NCBI RefSeq assembly: GCF_003253115.1
Contig: NZ_QEQF01000003.1
Coordinates: forward strand, 62,001 to 126,000
Direction: 5' to 3'
Length of the DNA: 64,000 bases
Source: Haemophilus_A paraphrohaemolyticus_A
GTDB taxonomy: Bacteria; Pseudomonadota; Gammaproteobacteria; Enterobacterales; Pasteurellaceae
The notes under the pieces were generated by a model. It searched no databases and had not been told where the DNA came from. It worked only from the letters and a program-made list of their open reading frames with translations. This document shows, one piece after another, positions 24,407 through 32,463 of the stretch. The position numbers and the translations under genes are program-made. The stretch's first letter is position 1. The number at the start of each line of letters is the position of its first letter.

Positions 24407-25942
24407 ATTTTTAATTACATTAAATCATTTTTTTCTCGTCCTAAAAAAGCAAAAAAATCGGCAGAAGAGATCGCTATTTATACAGAGAAAAAAACTGATA
24501 ATCGCCCAACGCGTTCTGCTGTTGAGCTAAAACGAACAGAACGAGCGACATCGAAAGGCAAAAAAGCCCAAGATGGCGTACCCTCCCATATTTTGCATAA
24601 AAAACATACCACCCACGCTGGGCAATATGACATTAGCCCGAAAGATTTCCCAAAAAATGCGTTATCCATTGTTGAAAAACTACACCGTGCAGGCTATGAA
24701 GCCTATATTGTAGGCGGTTGCGTTCGCGATTTATTGCTCGGTAAAAAACCAAAAGATTTTGATATTTCAACCAATGCTCGCCCTGAAGAGGTGCAGAAAA
24801 TTTTTGGACGCCAATGTCGCTTAGTGGGACGCCGTTTCCGCTTAGCACATATTATGTATGGCCGCGAAATTTTTGAAGTTGCCACTTTCCGTGCGGGTCA
24901 TGAAAATCACACTAACGATAAAATCTCTAAAGTCAGTGATGAAGGAATGCTGTTGCGAGATAACGTTTACGGCACATTGTTTGAAGATGCAGGGCGTCGA
25001 GATTTCTCCGTCAATGCGTTCTATTACGATCCTCGCCACAATTTAATTTACGATTTCTTCAACGGGATTGAAGATCTGCGTGCAGGTAAATTGCGTTTAT
25101 TAGGTGCTCCAACACAACGTTATCAAGAAGATCCTGTGCGAATGTTGCGTGCAATTCGCTTTATGGCGAAATTGGATATGTTCTTGGACAAAGAGACCGA
25201 AGCACCAATCAAAACTCTTGCACCGTTGTTAGGCAACATTCCAGCTGCACGGCTCTTCGATGAGTCATTGAAACTCTTGCAATCGGGAGCGGGTTTTAAA
25301 ACATACGAATTGTTGCGTGAGTATCATTTATTTGAGCAACTTTTCCCTGTGCTCACGCCGTTTTTCACCGAGCATCAAGACTCAAATGCGGAGCAAATGA
25401 TCAAGCGAGCCTTGATGTCTACCGATGACCGCATTCGCGATAAATTGCCGGTGAACCCCGCATTTTTATTTGCAGCGTTATTCTGGTATCCATTGCGTGA
25501 AAAAATTGATGAGTTGAAAAATGAAGGCGGATTAAACACGCACGATTCAATGATGCTTGCAGCAAATGAAATTTTAGACGAAAGCTGTAAAGCCGTGGCG
25601 TTGCATCGCCGTCATACGGGCATTATCCGCGAGATTTGGGCGTTACAATTCCAAATGACTAAACGCACCGCAAAACGTGCTCTGCAAACTTTGGAAGTAC
25701 AAAAATTCCGTGCGGGTTTTGATTTACTCGTGATGCGTGCCGAAACCGAAGGTGGCGATCTAGTTGAGCTTTCTGCTTGGTGGCATGAGTTCCAATTCAG
25801 TAACGATAAACAACGTCATGAAATGTTGCAAGCGGTGAAAAAATTACCGAATTTTGCGAACGAAGAGGCCAAGAAAAAACGCCGTCACAAAACATTTCGT
25901 CGTAAAAAACCTGCGAATAAAAAAGCGGAGGTAAATGCCTAA
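24407..25942 (+). CDS. pcnB: Poly(A) polymerase I (ATT start)
   Basis: About 511 residues. It adds poly(A) tails that speed RNA decay. Nucleotidyltransferase motifs: VGGCVRDLLLG, KPKDFDIST, then the RRDFSVNAFYYD and RYQEDPVRMLRAIRF segments. The C-terminus is a Lys/Arg-rich tail. The frame has no ATG/GTG near its start: it opens right after TGA (24401) with ATT ATT TTT, preceded by AAAGAGGTGA, a near-perfect ribosome site, with the second ATT (24407) 6 bases from GAGG. E. coli pcnB is known to start at AUU, so the same is inferred. The first canonical codon, TTG at 24593, would remove 62 coding-like residues. folK overlaps its stop (TAATG). Confidence 0.93.
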   Translation: MFNYIKSFFSRPKKAKKSAEEIAIYTEKKTDNRPTRSAVELKRTERATSKGKKAQDGVPSHILHKKHTTHAGQYDISPKDFPKNALSIVEKLHRAGYEAYIVGGCVRDLLLGKKPKDFDISTNARPEEVQKIFGRQCRLVGRRFRLAHIMYGREIFEVATFRAGHENHTNDKISKVSDEGMLLRDNVYGTLFEDAGRRDFSVNAFYYDPRHNLIYDFFNGIEDLRAGKLRLLGAPTQRYQEDPVRMLRAIRFMAKLDMFLDKETEAPIKTLAPLLGNIPAARLFDESLKLLQSGAGFKTYELLREYHLFEQLFPVLTPFFTEHQDSNAEQMIKRALMSTDDRIRDKLPVNPAFLFAALFWYPLREKIDELKNEGGLNTHDSMMLAANEILDESCKAVALHRRHTGIIREIWALQFQMTKRTAKRALQTLEVQKFRAGFDLLVMRAETEGGDLVELSAWWHEFQFSNDKQRHEMLQAVKKLPNFANEEAKKKRRHKTFRRKKPANKKAEVNA

Positions 25943-26415
25943 TGAAAACCGTTTATGTTGCCTTAGGTTCGAACCTGAACGATCCGCTTAATCAACTTAA
26001 ACAAGCGGTGCAATCGTTGCAAGCATTTGCAATTAACTTTGAAGTCAGCCCATTTTACGGCTCAAAACCTGTTGGCCCGCAAGATCAGCCTGATTATGTG
26101 AATGCGGTCGCAAAATTTGAGACAAATCTGACTGCTCTTGAATTATTGGACAAGCTACAACATATAGAGAATTCGCAAGGGCGTGTCCGACTTCGTCGCT
26201 GGGGCGAACGCACGCTAGATTTAGATCTCATTTTATATAGTGATGAACAGATTCAAAATGAGCGTTTAACCGTACCACATATTGAAATGCAAAACCGCGA
26301 ATTTGTGATCGTGCCAATGTATGATCTTTCGCCAGATTTAGTGCTCCCAAGCGGTCAAAAATTGGCAGAAATTTACCAACGGTTTAAAGATCATCAAATG
26401 GTGGTTTTTGAATAA
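25942..26415 (+). CDS. folK: HPPK: 2-amino-4-hydroxy-6-hydroxymethyldihydropteridine pyrophosphokinase
   Basis: 157 residues, full length. It transfers pyrophosphate from ATP to the pterin in folate synthesis. It begins MKTVYVALGSNLNDP, and the signature RLRRWGERTLDLDLILYSD carries the Mg-binding aspartates. The ATG overlaps the pcnB stop codon by one base, so the genes are translationally coupled; pcnB-folK is a conserved pair in gamma-proteobacteria. Confidence 0.97.
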   Translation: MKTVYVALGSNLNDPLNQLKQAVQSLQAFAINFEVSPFYGSKPVGPQDQPDYVNAVAKFETNLTALELLDKLQHIENSQGRVRLRRWGERTLDLDLILYSDEQIQNERLTVPHIEMQNREFVIVPMYDLSPDLVLPSGQKLAEIYQRFKDHQMVVFE

Positions 26416-26474
26416 TAAAAAATGTTTGCTCTCTCCGTTCGCGGAGGGAGGGAAGTTAAATATAAGGAATAACA

Positions 26475-28505
26475 ATGTCAAACCCATTACTCAACTACAC
26501 AGGCTTGCCACCATTCTCGCAAATTAAACCTGAACATATCCAACCTGCGGTAGAGGCTGTGATTAAAGAGTGCCGTGAAACTATTGAACGCGTTTCACAA
26601 ATCGACAATCCAACCTGGGAAAATTTCTATCTGCCACAAGTGATGGCGAGCGATAAATTTAACCGTGCGTGGTCACCCATCGGGCATTTAAATGGCGTGA
26701 AGAACTCGCCTGAATTGCGCGAAGCCTATCAAGCCTGCTTGCCGTTATTATCCGATTACAGCACTTGGGCAGGGCAACACCAAGGTTTGTATCAAGGTTA
26801 TGTGAAGCTCAAAAACTCTCCAGAATTTGCGACTTATTCTGTCGCACAGAAAAAAGCAGTCGAAAATAGCCTACGTGATTTTGAGCTGTCTGGCATTTCA
26901 TTACCCGCAGACAAACAAAAACGCTACGGCGAAGTTTCCGCTCGTTTATCAGAACTCGGCTCACAATTTAGTAATAACGTGTTAGATGCAACAATGGGTT
27001 GGGATATTGTTGTGACAGACGAGGCACAGCTTAAAGGTTTGCCAGAATCAGCATTAGAAGCGGCAAAATTGTCTGCCCAAAGCAAAGGCAAAGAGGGCTA
27101 TCGTTTCACCCTTGAATTCCCAAGCTATTACCCTGTGTTAGTCTATTGTGAAAACCGAGAATTGCGTGCAATGATCTACAAAGAGTACGCCACCCGTGCT
27201 TCCGATCAAGGTTCAAATGCAGGCAAATGGGACAACTCAGCGAACGTTGAGGAGAAATTAAAACTTCGTCTTGAAATGGCACAATTGCTTGGTTTTGAAA
27301 CCTATGCTCATCTTTCATTAGCGACCAAAATGGCGGAAAACCCGCAACAAGTGGTCAATTTCTTGGAAGATCTTGCAAAACGTTCAAAAGAGCAAGGCAA
27401 AAACGAAATTTGCGAATTGAAAAAATTTGTGAAAGCAAATTACGGTGTGGAAACTCTAGAACCTTGGGATATTGCTTTCTATAGTGAGAAACAAAAACAA
27501 GCGTTATATGCTATCAACGACGAAGAACTTCGTCCGTATTTCCCAGAAAATCGCGTACTTTCAGGCTTATTTGAGCTTATGAAACGCATTTTTGGCTTAC
27601 GTATTGAAGAGAAATTTGGCATTGATACTTGGCACGAAGATGTGCGTTTCTTCCAAATTTATGACGAAAAAGGCGAAGAGCGCGGCTCGTTCTACTTAGA
27701 CTTATACGCTCGTGAAAATAAACGTGGTGGGGCGTGGATGGATGATTGCATCAACCAAAAACGTTTGGCAGATGGTTCATTACAAAAGCCCGTGGCGTAT
27801 TTAACCTGTAACTTCAACAAACCTATCGGCGATAAACCTGCGTTGTTCACTCATGATGAAGTGACCACGCTTTTCCACGAATTCGGACACGGTATTCACC
27901 ATATGCTGACTCAAATTGATGTGGGCGATGTAGCGGGTATCAACGGTGTGCCGTGGGATGCGGTGGAATTGCCAAGCCAATTTTTAGAAAATTGGTGCTG
28001 GGAAGAGGAAGCTTTGCAGTTTATTTCAGGGCATTATGAAACGGGCGAACCGTTGCCGAAAGAGAAACTCACGCAGTTACTGAAAGCGAAAAACTTCCAA
28101 GCAGCAATGTTTGTGCTTCGTCAGTTAGAATTCGGTTTATTCGACTTCCGCTTACACTTAGCTCAACCGCGTGAAGGCTTGGTGTTAGAGACCTTACAAG
28201 CGGTCAAAAAAGATGTTGCTGTTGTAAAAACGCCTGAATGGGTGCGCACTCCGCACAGCTTTAGCCATATTTTCGCAGGCGGTTATGCGGCAGGTTATTA
28301 CAGCTACTTATGGGCAGAAGTGCTTTCTGCTGATGCATTCTCAAAATTTGAAGAAGAAGGCATTTTCAACCGTCAAACAGGGCAACAATTCTTAGATTGC
28401 ATCTTAACCCGTGGCGGCTCCGAAGAACCGATGGTGTTATTCGAACGTTTCCGAGGTCGCAAACCAACCCTTGATGCACTGCTAAGACACAAAGGGATTG
28501 CGTAA
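26475..28505 (+). CDS. prlC: Oligopeptidase A
   Basis: 676 residues, M3 metallopeptidase family. The zinc site LFHEFGHGIHHML (HExxH) is near residue 467, with the third ligand Glu in the following ENWCWEEEAL region. The enzyme degrades cytoplasmic oligopeptides, including cleaved signal peptides. It begins NPLLNYTGLPPFSQIKPEHI as E. coli PrlC does. A short imperfect palindrome (CTCTCCGTTCGCGGAGGGAG) lies in the 59-base gap after folK. Confidence 0.96.
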   Translation: MSNPLLNYTGLPPFSQIKPEHIQPAVEAVIKECRETIERVSQIDNPTWENFYLPQVMASDKFNRAWSPIGHLNGVKNSPELREAYQACLPLLSDYSTWAGQHQGLYQGYVKLKNSPEFATYSVAQKKAVENSLRDFELSGISLPADKQKRYGEVSARLSELGSQFSNNVLDATMGWDIVVTDEAQLKGLPESALEAAKLSAQSKGKEGYRFTLEFPSYYPVLVYCENRELRAMIYKEYATRASDQGSNAGKWDNSANVEEKLKLRLEMAQLLGFETYAHLSLATKMAENPQQVVNFLEDLAKRSKEQGKNEICELKKFVKANYGVETLEPWDIAFYSEKQKQALYAINDEELRPYFPENRVLSGLFELMKRIFGLRIEEKFGIDTWHEDVRFFQIYDEKGEERGSFYLDLYARENKRGGAWMDDCINQKRLADGSLQKPVAYLTCNFNKPIGDKPALFTHDEVTTLFHEFGHGIHHMLTQIDVGDVAGINGVPWDAVELPSQFLENWCWEEEALQFISGHYETGEPLPKEKLTQLLKAKNFQAAMFVLRQLEFGLFDFRLHLAQPREGLVLETLQAVKKDVAVVKTPEWVRTPHSFSHIFAGGYAAGYYSYLWAEVLSADAFSKFEEEGIFNRQTGQQFLDCILTRGGSEEPMVLFERFRGRKPTLDALLRHKGIA

Positions 28506-28601
28506 TGCTTAAGCGGTCAATTTTTGCAGAATTTTTGCAAAATGAGACCGCTTATTACTTATTATGAAATTAGGATGTTTTCTTGATTATATGATTGAAG
28601 A

Positions 28602-28678
<77 letters not shown>

Positions 28679-28721
28679 TAGAATGTATAAATTGGGAACG
28701 TTGTGATTAAAACGGGAACGA

Positions 28722-28749
28722 ATTATAAGGATTTTAAAATTGCTTTCAA
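28722..28749 (-). promoter_or_regulatory. Promoter for tRNA-Thr
   Basis: On the minus strand, TTGAAA (28749-28744), 16-base spacer, TATAAT (28727-28722), followed by a GC-containing discriminator (CGTTCCCG) typical of stringently controlled stable-RNA genes. The rest of 28750-28975 is AT-rich and shows no gene. Confidence 0.7.
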
Positions 28750-28975
28750 GCCTTTTAGAGTCAAATGATGAAAAAATGACTCTTTTGGTTAAAAAGCAAC
28801 ATCCTCTTAAATATTTTTATAAATCTTCGAACTCTAGTGCATCCTTTTATAAAATAAGAAAAATTTCAGAATAAATAAACATCAAACTGAACAAAAAGAA
28901 TGCTTTTAATTAAAAAGTTAAAAAATTCTATTTACTCACTATCGAAATTCAATTATTATCTTGCACGTTTTCAAC

Positions 28976-29065
28976 GGAGGAATGGTCGAGTGGTTGAAGG
29001 CACCGGTCTTGAAAACCGGCGAGGGTTTACGCCCTCCGTGAGTTCGAATCTCACTTCCTCCGCCA
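28976..29065 (+). tRNA. tRNA-Ser (TGA anticodon)
   Basis: 90 nt with encoded CCA and a long variable arm, typical of serine tRNAs. GGAGGAA pairs with TTCCTCC; the anticodon loop is CTTGAAA (TGA); the variable arm is GCGAGGGTTTACGCCCTCCG-like and the T arm has GTTCGAATC. Confidence 0.96.
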
Positions 29066-29075
29066 TCAAATTTAG

Positions 29076-29110
29076 AAACCCTGCAACGAATGTTGCAGGG
29101 TTTCGTTTTT
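29076..29110. terminator. Terminator after tRNA-Ser
   Basis: Perfect 12-bp stem AAACCCTGCAAC / GTTGCAGGGTTT with a 4-base loop, followed by CGTTTTT. It also lies at the end of the convergent hydrolase gene. Confidence 0.85.
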
Positions 29111-29115
29111 CTGCA

Positions 29116-29655
29116 TTACAGTAATTTCTCAATTAAATCCAACACAATCGGTAGTTCTGTGATACCTTCACGCTCTAAAAAATGCCCGCCTTTTGGTAAT
29201 CTAATATAGTCTGCATCGAGAAATTGAGCTAAATGATCGCTGTATTTATGTGGCACGATATGATCGTCCAGTGATGCCACTACAAAAGATTTTTCTAGCT
29301 TGTAAGTGGTTAAATTTGCGTAGAAATCGGCAAAAATATCAAGTTCGGGCAGATTCGGTAATTTTTCATAAAAGCCTGAAACAAAAATTGCCCCTTTGAT
29401 TTTTTGCTGCTGCGTTGAAAGGAAGTTTAGCGTTGCAATGCAACCTAAACTATGTCCAATTAAAATCGTATTTTCATCCAGTGTAATTTTTTCTTGATGG
29501 TATTTTAACCATGCTTCAGGTGTCGGACTCTCCGAATTTGGCATCGTTAAACGCTCACATTCGAGCCCTTTTTCTGACAATTTTTGTTCTAACCACGGAA
29601 ACCAATGTTTGTTGCCGTTTGCCGTATAGCCGTGAGTGATGTAGATCTTGATCAT
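29116..29655 (-). CDS. RBBP9/YdeN-type small alpha/beta hydrolase
   Basis: 179 residues. The nucleophile elbow is GHSLGC (Ser near residue 70), the acid is in DDHIVP and the His in KGGHFLE, completing a Ser-Asp-His triad. The N-terminal YITHGYTANGNKHWFPWLE is typical of the RBBP9/YdeN family of small serine hydrolases. The substrate is unknown. The gene is convergent with tRNA-Ser and divergent from a degraded gene. Confidence 0.85.
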   Translation of the reverse strand: MIKIYITHGYTANGNKHWFPWLEQKLSEKGLECERLTMPNSESPTPEAWLKYHQEKITLDENTILIGHSLGCIATLNFLSTQQQKIKGAIFVSGFYEKLPNLPELDIFADFYANLTTYKLEKSFVVASLDDHIVPHKYSDHLAQFLDADYIRLPKGGHFLEREGITELPIVLDLIEKLL

Positions 29656-29720
29656 TGTTTTTCCTGTAAAAATTTAAGTAAATTAACGTTATAATAGCAG
29701 TTCATTAAAGATTTTCAGCT

Positions 29721-30313
29721 ATGTATTCTAATTTTAGAATAAATAATCAAGTTTATGATTTGACACATTTAAACGCCTCCAATTTTTATATCAAAATTGA
29801 TGGTGGTGAGTTTTCCGTAACACTTCAATTTGGCAATCATTGCCTTACGGACGAAAAAGAAAATGGATCATTGTTTAGCAGAAGATTAAGAAAGAATGTC
29901 AGCTTATGAAGAACGATTTTTTTCTGTTGTGAGGTATGAAGACACAAAAGTTTTGCCCAATCTCTTAAGAAATATGCTAATAGAAAATCGCTCATATTAT
30001 GTTGTACCTTTTAGACCAAAACGTAGTAATGATGAGTAATATCACTATTTAGATAATGGTTATTATGTGATTTTCTTTTATATTAATAAGATTGATCCAA
30101 TAAATAAGAGCCTTAATATCTATATAATTTCTGAGTATGATAAAACAACATATTCCAGCAATTTACCAAAGGGTAAAGCATTTAACTTTCGTGGGTGCTT
30201 TCAAAGAGAGTAAAGTGAGAGAAAGTCATTTAAGACTTGAAAAATGCAATAATAGATCATACTGTATTGCCACTGATACAGACTGGGATCACGTAAGTGG
30301 GATATCAGGTTGA
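29721..30313 (+). pseudogene. Degraded gene of unknown function, several frame breaks
   Basis: Three coding-like pieces in different frames follow one another. Piece one (29721-29909, 62 codons) has strands such as FSVTLQFGNHCLTDE. Piece two (29896-30213) is interrupted by an in-frame TAA at 30037 and contains RFFSVVRYEDTKVLPNLLRN before it and YHYLDNGYYVIFFYINKID after it. Piece three, in another frame, ends at TGA 30311 with ESHLRLEKCNNRSYCIATDT. Joined, they would make a protein of about 195 residues. I do not recognise the family with certainty; the pieces resemble small phage- or toxin-island hypotheticals. The stretch is AT-rich. The product is unlikely to be functional. Confidence 0.6.
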
Positions 30314-30396
30314 GTGATTAAACCACTTCCTAGTCTGTAAGTAGGATAAAAGCAAATTTGCTATAAAAACAAATGTCTTCAAACTTTTTATAAAAG

Positions 30397-30440
30397 ACAA
30401 AACGGCATTAGATAAATTTCCTAGTGCCGTTTTTGTTTTT
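30397..30440. terminator. Terminator downstream of the degraded gene and SMR gene
   Basis: 13-bp stem AAAACGGCATTAG (30399-30411) with CTAGTGCCGTTTT (30421-30433), one G-T pair, flanked by T-run on the plus strand. It lies between convergent units. Confidence 0.75.
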
Positions 30441-30462
30441 CTTCTCCGATAGCATAATTCAA

Positions 30463-30789
30463 TCAAGAATGATTAGAAAATAAGTTAATCACCAATACCC
30501 CGCTGATAATTAACGCCATTCCAATAATGCTAGGTAAATCGGGTTTTTGCCCGGATACAAACATTGCTACCAATGTAGTAAGCACAATGCCCACGCCAGA
30601 CCAAACCGAATACACAATCCCAAGCGGTAGCGTTTTGGTGATGATAGAAAGCAGATACAAGGCAATCACAAATGCGCCGATCGCAATCACGGTTGGAAGC
30701 GGTTTGGAAAAGCCGTTGCTGGCTTTAATACAATTTGATCCGATCACTTCGATCACAATTGCAAAGCCTAATAAAACCCAAGGGTTCAT
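30463..30789 (-). CDS. Small multidrug resistance (SMR/EmrE-type) exporter
   Basis: 108 residues and four membrane helices, exactly the SMR size. The proton/substrate-binding glutamate is E14 in the first helix (IVIEVIGSNCIKAS), and the helix-3 to -4 motif is GIVYSVWSGVGIV. Such dimers exchange protons for quaternary ammonium compounds, guanidinium or polyamines; sequence alone does not separate EmrE-type from Gdx-type function, though the G-W-S-G pattern fits EmrE/QacE. It stands alone next to a degraded gene. Confidence 0.88.
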   Translation of the reverse strand: MNPWVLLGFAIVIEVIGSNCIKASNGFSKPLPTVIAIGAFVIALYLLSIITKTLPLGIVYSVWSGVGIVLTTLVAMFVSGQKPDLPSIIGMALIISGVLVINLFSNHS

Positions 30790-30896
30790 AAAGGGTTTAT
30801 AGATTCCTCATAAAATGAGGCTATTCTAGCGAGAAATGAGAGAAAGGTAAATTTGGGAATAGATGAGGGTGAGCAACGCCCACCCAACAAAAGATA

Positions 30897-31388
30897 TTAT
30901 GGTTGATCGCCTCTCAAAGCTCTAACAAACAACACGTCATTTTCTAATTCGGTGTGGTTAGTTAAATCAGTCGCGAAGGTTTTTAAGCCGTTGTAGAGAT
31001 TCGTCCAGCTGGTGCAAGCACCTTCTGGTAGCGTGAAATTGTGCGTTAAAGCAGCAATATCTTCCAAGTCGTTGTGTGCTTCCGCGTGTTCGGCTTCCAT
31101 CACTGAAATTGGCGCAGCTGCCATTGGTCCACGACCAGAGTTGATGAGTGGGAAAAGCACTTGCTCTTCTTTCATCATATGCATCGTGAGGTCGTCATAC
31201 ACTTTTCGGATGACTTCTGCCAAGCCTTTCGGACAAGCGGGGTGATCAGCATGGCGATTTTCCACTTTTTCTGCTAATTCAATTAACACAGGCAATTCTA
31301 AGCGGTGTTTTTGGTGGAAATTAGGCAGAATGTAGTCAATGATTTCGCCTAAAGGACGGGTACTAAAAGCAGTAATTTCAAAAGACAT
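30897..31388 (-). CDS. Hemerythrin-domain protein, YtfE/ScdA-like without the N-terminal domain
   Basis: 163 residues from ATG 31388 (GAGGA 7 bp upstream). It aligns with the hemerythrin part of YtfE (RIC), which repairs iron-sulfur clusters after nitrosative and oxidative stress. Di-iron ligands are visible in FHQKHRLELP, HADHPACP, MHMMKEEQVLFP, EAEHAEAH and NHTELENDVLF. The usual ~60-residue ScdA_N domain with its DFCCGG-type cysteines is absent; the protein starts right at TRPLGEIIDYIL. An FNR-like box lies in the divergent region shared with glnB. Confidence 0.82.
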   Translation of the reverse strand: MSFEITAFSTRPLGEIIDYILPNFHQKHRLELPVLIELAEKVENRHADHPACPKGLAEVIRKVYDDLTMHMMKEEQVLFPLINSGRGPMAAAPISVMEAEHAEAHNDLEDIAALTHNFTLPEGACTSWTNLYNGLKTFATDLTNHTELENDVLFVRALRGDQP

Positions 31389-31488
31389 AGGTAATCCTCT
31401 TAAATAAAAAACAGACAATAACCAACTAAATTACTCAGGATTTTACCCCTATCATCAAGGAATACCATAATCAGAAGTGGGTAGCGAA

Positions 31489-31502
31489 GTGATTTATATC
31501 AA
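31489..31502. promoter_or_regulatory. FNR-like box between ytfE-like gene and glnB
   Basis: GTGATTTATATCAA differs from the FNR consensus TTGAT-N4-ATCAA at one position. It is centred about 40 bases before the start expected from the TACAAT (31522-31527) -10 element of glnB, a class II activator position. It could also act on the divergent hemerythrin gene. Inferred. Confidence 0.4.
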
Positions 31503-31557
31503 AGATTCGCCAAAATTTTGCTACAATACGCCAATTTATAACCAAAAAGGGCAAAAG

Positions 31558-31896
31558 ATGAAAAAAATTGAGGCAATTATTAAGCCGTTTAAATTGGATG
31601 ATGTGCGTGAAGCTTTGACTGATGCGGGCATTACAGGGATGACAGTAACGGAAGTAAAAGGTTTTGGCAGACAAAAAGGGCACACCGAGCTGTATCGTGG
31701 GGCAGAATATGCGATTGATTTCTTGCCAAAAGTGAAGGTAGAAGTGGTTATTCTGGATGAGCAAGTCGATGAGTGCATTGAGGCGATTATGGATGTGGCT
31801 CAAACAGGCAAAATTGGCGATGGCAAAATTTTTGTCTATGAGGTGGAGCGTGCAATCCGTATTCGCACAGGCGAAGAAAATGAAGAGGCACTATAA
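31558..31896 (+). CDS. glnB: Nitrogen regulatory protein P-II
   Basis: 112 residues from ATG 31558, exact GlnB length. Y51, the uridylylation site, is in the T-loop GHTELYRGAEY; the B-loop TGKIGDGKIFV is intact. PII senses 2-oxoglutarate and ATP/ADP and signals glutamine status. It lies 3 bp upstream of lspA, an unusual partner, so the two are likely co-transcribed. No amtB is adjacent, which favours GlnB over GlnK. Confidence 0.96.
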   Translation: MKKIEAIIKPFKLDDVREALTDAGITGMTVTEVKGFGRQKGHTELYRGAEYAIDFLPKVKVEVVILDEQVDECIEAIMDVAQTGKIGDGKIFVYEVERAIRIRTGEENEEAL

Positions 31897-31899
31897 AGC

Positions 31900-32463
31900 A
31901 TGAAGCATAAAACAGGATTAGTTTGGCTCTGGCTGAGTTTAGTCGTTATCTTGGGCGATTTATGGTCAAAATATGTGGTGGTAACGAATTTCCGCCTTTA
32001 TGAAAGCGTGAATGTATTGCCAATTTTTAACCTGACTTATGCCCGTAATTATGGAGCGGCATTTAGCTTTTTAGCTGATCATGATGGCTGGCAAACCTAC
32101 TTTTTCTTAGGCTTGGCGGTTGTGATTTCTGCAGCGTTGAGCGTGATGCTTTATCGTAATAAAGAGACACAAGCGGTCAAAAAATGGGAAAATATTGCGT
32201 ATTCGCTGATTATTGGCGGGGCATTAGGGAATGCGATTGATCGCGCGGTGGATAAGTGTAGCCTGCTTGGTTTTACACCTGATGAACCTTACAATCGCTT
32301 AAATGTTTGCCAAGGCTATGTAGTTGATTTTTTTGATTTTTATTGGAATTGGGGCGGCTATCATTTCGCCACTTTTAATGTGGCGGACATTGCGATTTCG
32401 GTGGGAGCAGGCTTGTTGGTATTAGCCGCATTTTTTGAAAGCAAGAAGAAAAAGAGTGATTAA
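31900..32463 (+). CDS. lspA: Lipoprotein signal peptidase (signal peptidase II)
   Basis: 187 residues with four membrane helices. The catalytic aspartates are in GGALGNAIDRA and the later NVADIAISVG; FNLTYARNYGAAFSFL is the conserved middle box. It removes signal peptides from diacylglyceryl-prolipoproteins. It is packed between glnB and ispH (0 bp gap: stop then ATG), so it is in an operon. Confidence 0.97.
   Translation: MKHKTGLVWLWLSLVVILGDLWSKYVVVTNFRLYESVNVLPIFNLTYARNYGAAFSFLADHDGWQTYFFLGLAVVISAALSVMLYRNKETQAVKKWENIAYSLIIGGALGNAIDRAVDKCSLLGFTPDEPYNRLNVCQGYVVDFFDFYWNWGGYHFATFNVADIAISVGAGLLVLAAFFESKKKKSD

Noticed and set aside
28900..29124. 74-codon frame spanning tRNA-Ser
   Set aside because: It runs through the tRNA gene and its terminator; a translated product is very unlikely.
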